Assembly (NCBI GenBank): GCA_027457005.1
Contig: DAIDTV010000081.1
Coordinates: forward strand, 1 to 7,039
Direction: 5' to 3'
DNA: 7,039 nucleotides
Source of the DNA: Chloroflexota bacterium
GTDB taxonomy: Bacteria > Chloroflexota > Limnocylindria > Limnocylindrales > CSP1-4
Position 1 is the stretch's first letter, and the number at the start of each line of letters is the position of its first letter. The notes under the pieces are model-generated. The model ran no database searches, was not told the DNA's origin, and saw only the letters and a list, made by a program, of their open reading frames with translations. The position numbers were made by a program, and so were the translations under genes. Shown here one piece after another: positions 6,527-7,039 of this stretch.

Positions 6527-6576
6527 GCCGGGTGCCAGTGTCCCGCGCAGTTTCCGGTCTCGGCATCGGCACCGGC
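6527..6576 (+). promoter_or_regulatory. Possible leader hairpin in the acs 5' UTR
   Basis: GCCGGGTGCC (6527-6536) can pair with GGCACCGGC (6568-6576) as a 9-bp stem with one bulged G and a 31-nt loop, ending 16 nt before the Shine-Dalgarno. It may affect mRNA stability or translation. GC richness makes chance stems likely. Confidence 0.25.
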
Positions 6577-6592
6577 GACAGTCCGTCATCAC

Positions 6593-6597
6593 GGAGG
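6593..6597 (+). promoter_or_regulatory. Strong Shine-Dalgarno of acs
   Basis: GGAGG, 6 nt before the ATG at 6604, is the strongest ribosome binding site in the window and fixes the start codon. Confidence 0.8.
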
Positions 6598-6603
6598 TCC
6601 CGA

Positions 6604-7039
6604 ATGAGCGTGAACGCCCAGCCCGAGATCGAGGCTCTGTTCTCCGAGCAACGGGAGTTCGCTCCGCCGCCCGCGCTCGCCAGCGCGGCCAACGCCAAGG
6701 CGGACCTCTACGAGCGCGCGGAGCACGACTTCGAGGGGTTCTGGGAGGAGCAGGCCGCGAGCCGGCTGGACTGGTTCCGCAAGTGGGACAAGGTCCTCGA
6801 GTGGGACCTGCCCTACGCGAAGTGGTTCCTCGGCGGCCAGCTCAACGTCGCCTACAACTGCGTCGATCGCCACGTGGAGCGCGGCCTCGGTTCCAAGGTC
6901 GCCTACTACTGGGAAGGTGAGCCCGGCGACTCGCGGACGCTGACCTACGCCGACCTCCAGTCCGAGGTCAACAAGTGCGCCAACGCGCTGACCGCGCTCG
7001 GCGTCAAGACCGGCGACCGCGTAGGGATCTACATGCCGA
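6604..7039 (+). CDS. acsA: AMP-forming acetyl-CoA synthetase, N-terminal part (cut by window edge)
   Basis: 145 codons are visible of a family about 650 aa long. The enzyme activates acetate with ATP via acetyl-AMP to acetyl-CoA, AMP and PPi in the cytoplasm. Diagnostic N-terminal Acs features are present: FAPPPALASAANA (19-31), DLYERAEHDFEGFW (34-47), SRLDWFRKWDKVLEWD (53-68), KWFLGGQLNVAYNCVDRHVE (73-92), YYWEGEPGD (101-109) and TLTYADL (112-118), then GDRVGIYMP at the edge. The ANL adenylate motifs and the PKTRSGK-type lysine that is acetylated in known Acs proteins lie beyond the window. The gene follows acuC on the same strand with its own promoter and leader, and is probably the main target of the neighbouring acetylation/deacetylation pair. 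A propionyl-CoA synthetase is possible but the N-terminal pattern fits Acs better. Confidence 0.93.
   Translation, partial: MSVNAQPEIEALFSEQREFAPPPALASAANAKADLYERAEHDFEGFWEEQAASRLDWFRKWDKVLEWDLPYAKWFLGGQLNVAYNCVDRHVERGLGSKVAYYWEGEPGDSRTLTYADLQSEVNKCANALTALGVKTGDRVGIYMP

Overview
This is a GC-rich window, with most third codon positions G or C, from a free-living, probably aerobic, acetate-using bacterium. GC content, gene styles and the fused acetyltransferase/acyl-CoA synthetase suggest Actinomycetota or a high-GC Chloroflexota lineage. No rRNA or marker gene is present, so this placement is an inference. Four protein-coding genes occupy nearly the whole window in two diverging pairs. No tRNA, rRNA, CRISPR array, insertion sequence or phage gene was seen.

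Left half, minus strand: a GNAT acetyltransferase fused to an ADP-forming acetate-CoA ligase-like protein (4994 to 2220), followed by a secreted family 18 glycoside hydrolase (2107 to beyond base 1). The hydrolase has a signal peptide, a Thr/Pro repeat linker, a catalytic barrel and FlgD-like Ig domains. The 112-bp gap between them holds two perfect 8-bp inverted repeats.

Right half, plus strand: an AcuC-type histone-deacetylase-family protein (5218 to 6396), then the first 145 codons of an AMP-forming acetyl-CoA synthetase (6604 to beyond 7039). The synthetase has its own clear promoter (TTGACA, 16 bp, TACGCT), a strong ribosome binding site, and short repeats upstream of the -35.

The three central genes form a plausible regulatory circuit. 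The fusion protein could acetylate and silence acetyl-CoA synthetase on its catalytic lysine, the AcuC-like protein could remove the acetyl group, and the synthetase is encoded next door. This resembles the Bacillus acuABC/acsA locus, but the writer is a large fusion with the GNAT domain at the N-terminus. Its synthetase half keeps both histidines expected of an active ADP-forming enzyme, so it may also interconvert acetate and acetyl-CoA. The divergent gap (4995-5217) carries a possible leaderless 32-codon ORF ahead of acuC, with a small inverted repeat over its -10 and start codon. The glycoside hydrolase has no evident link to the acetate genes.
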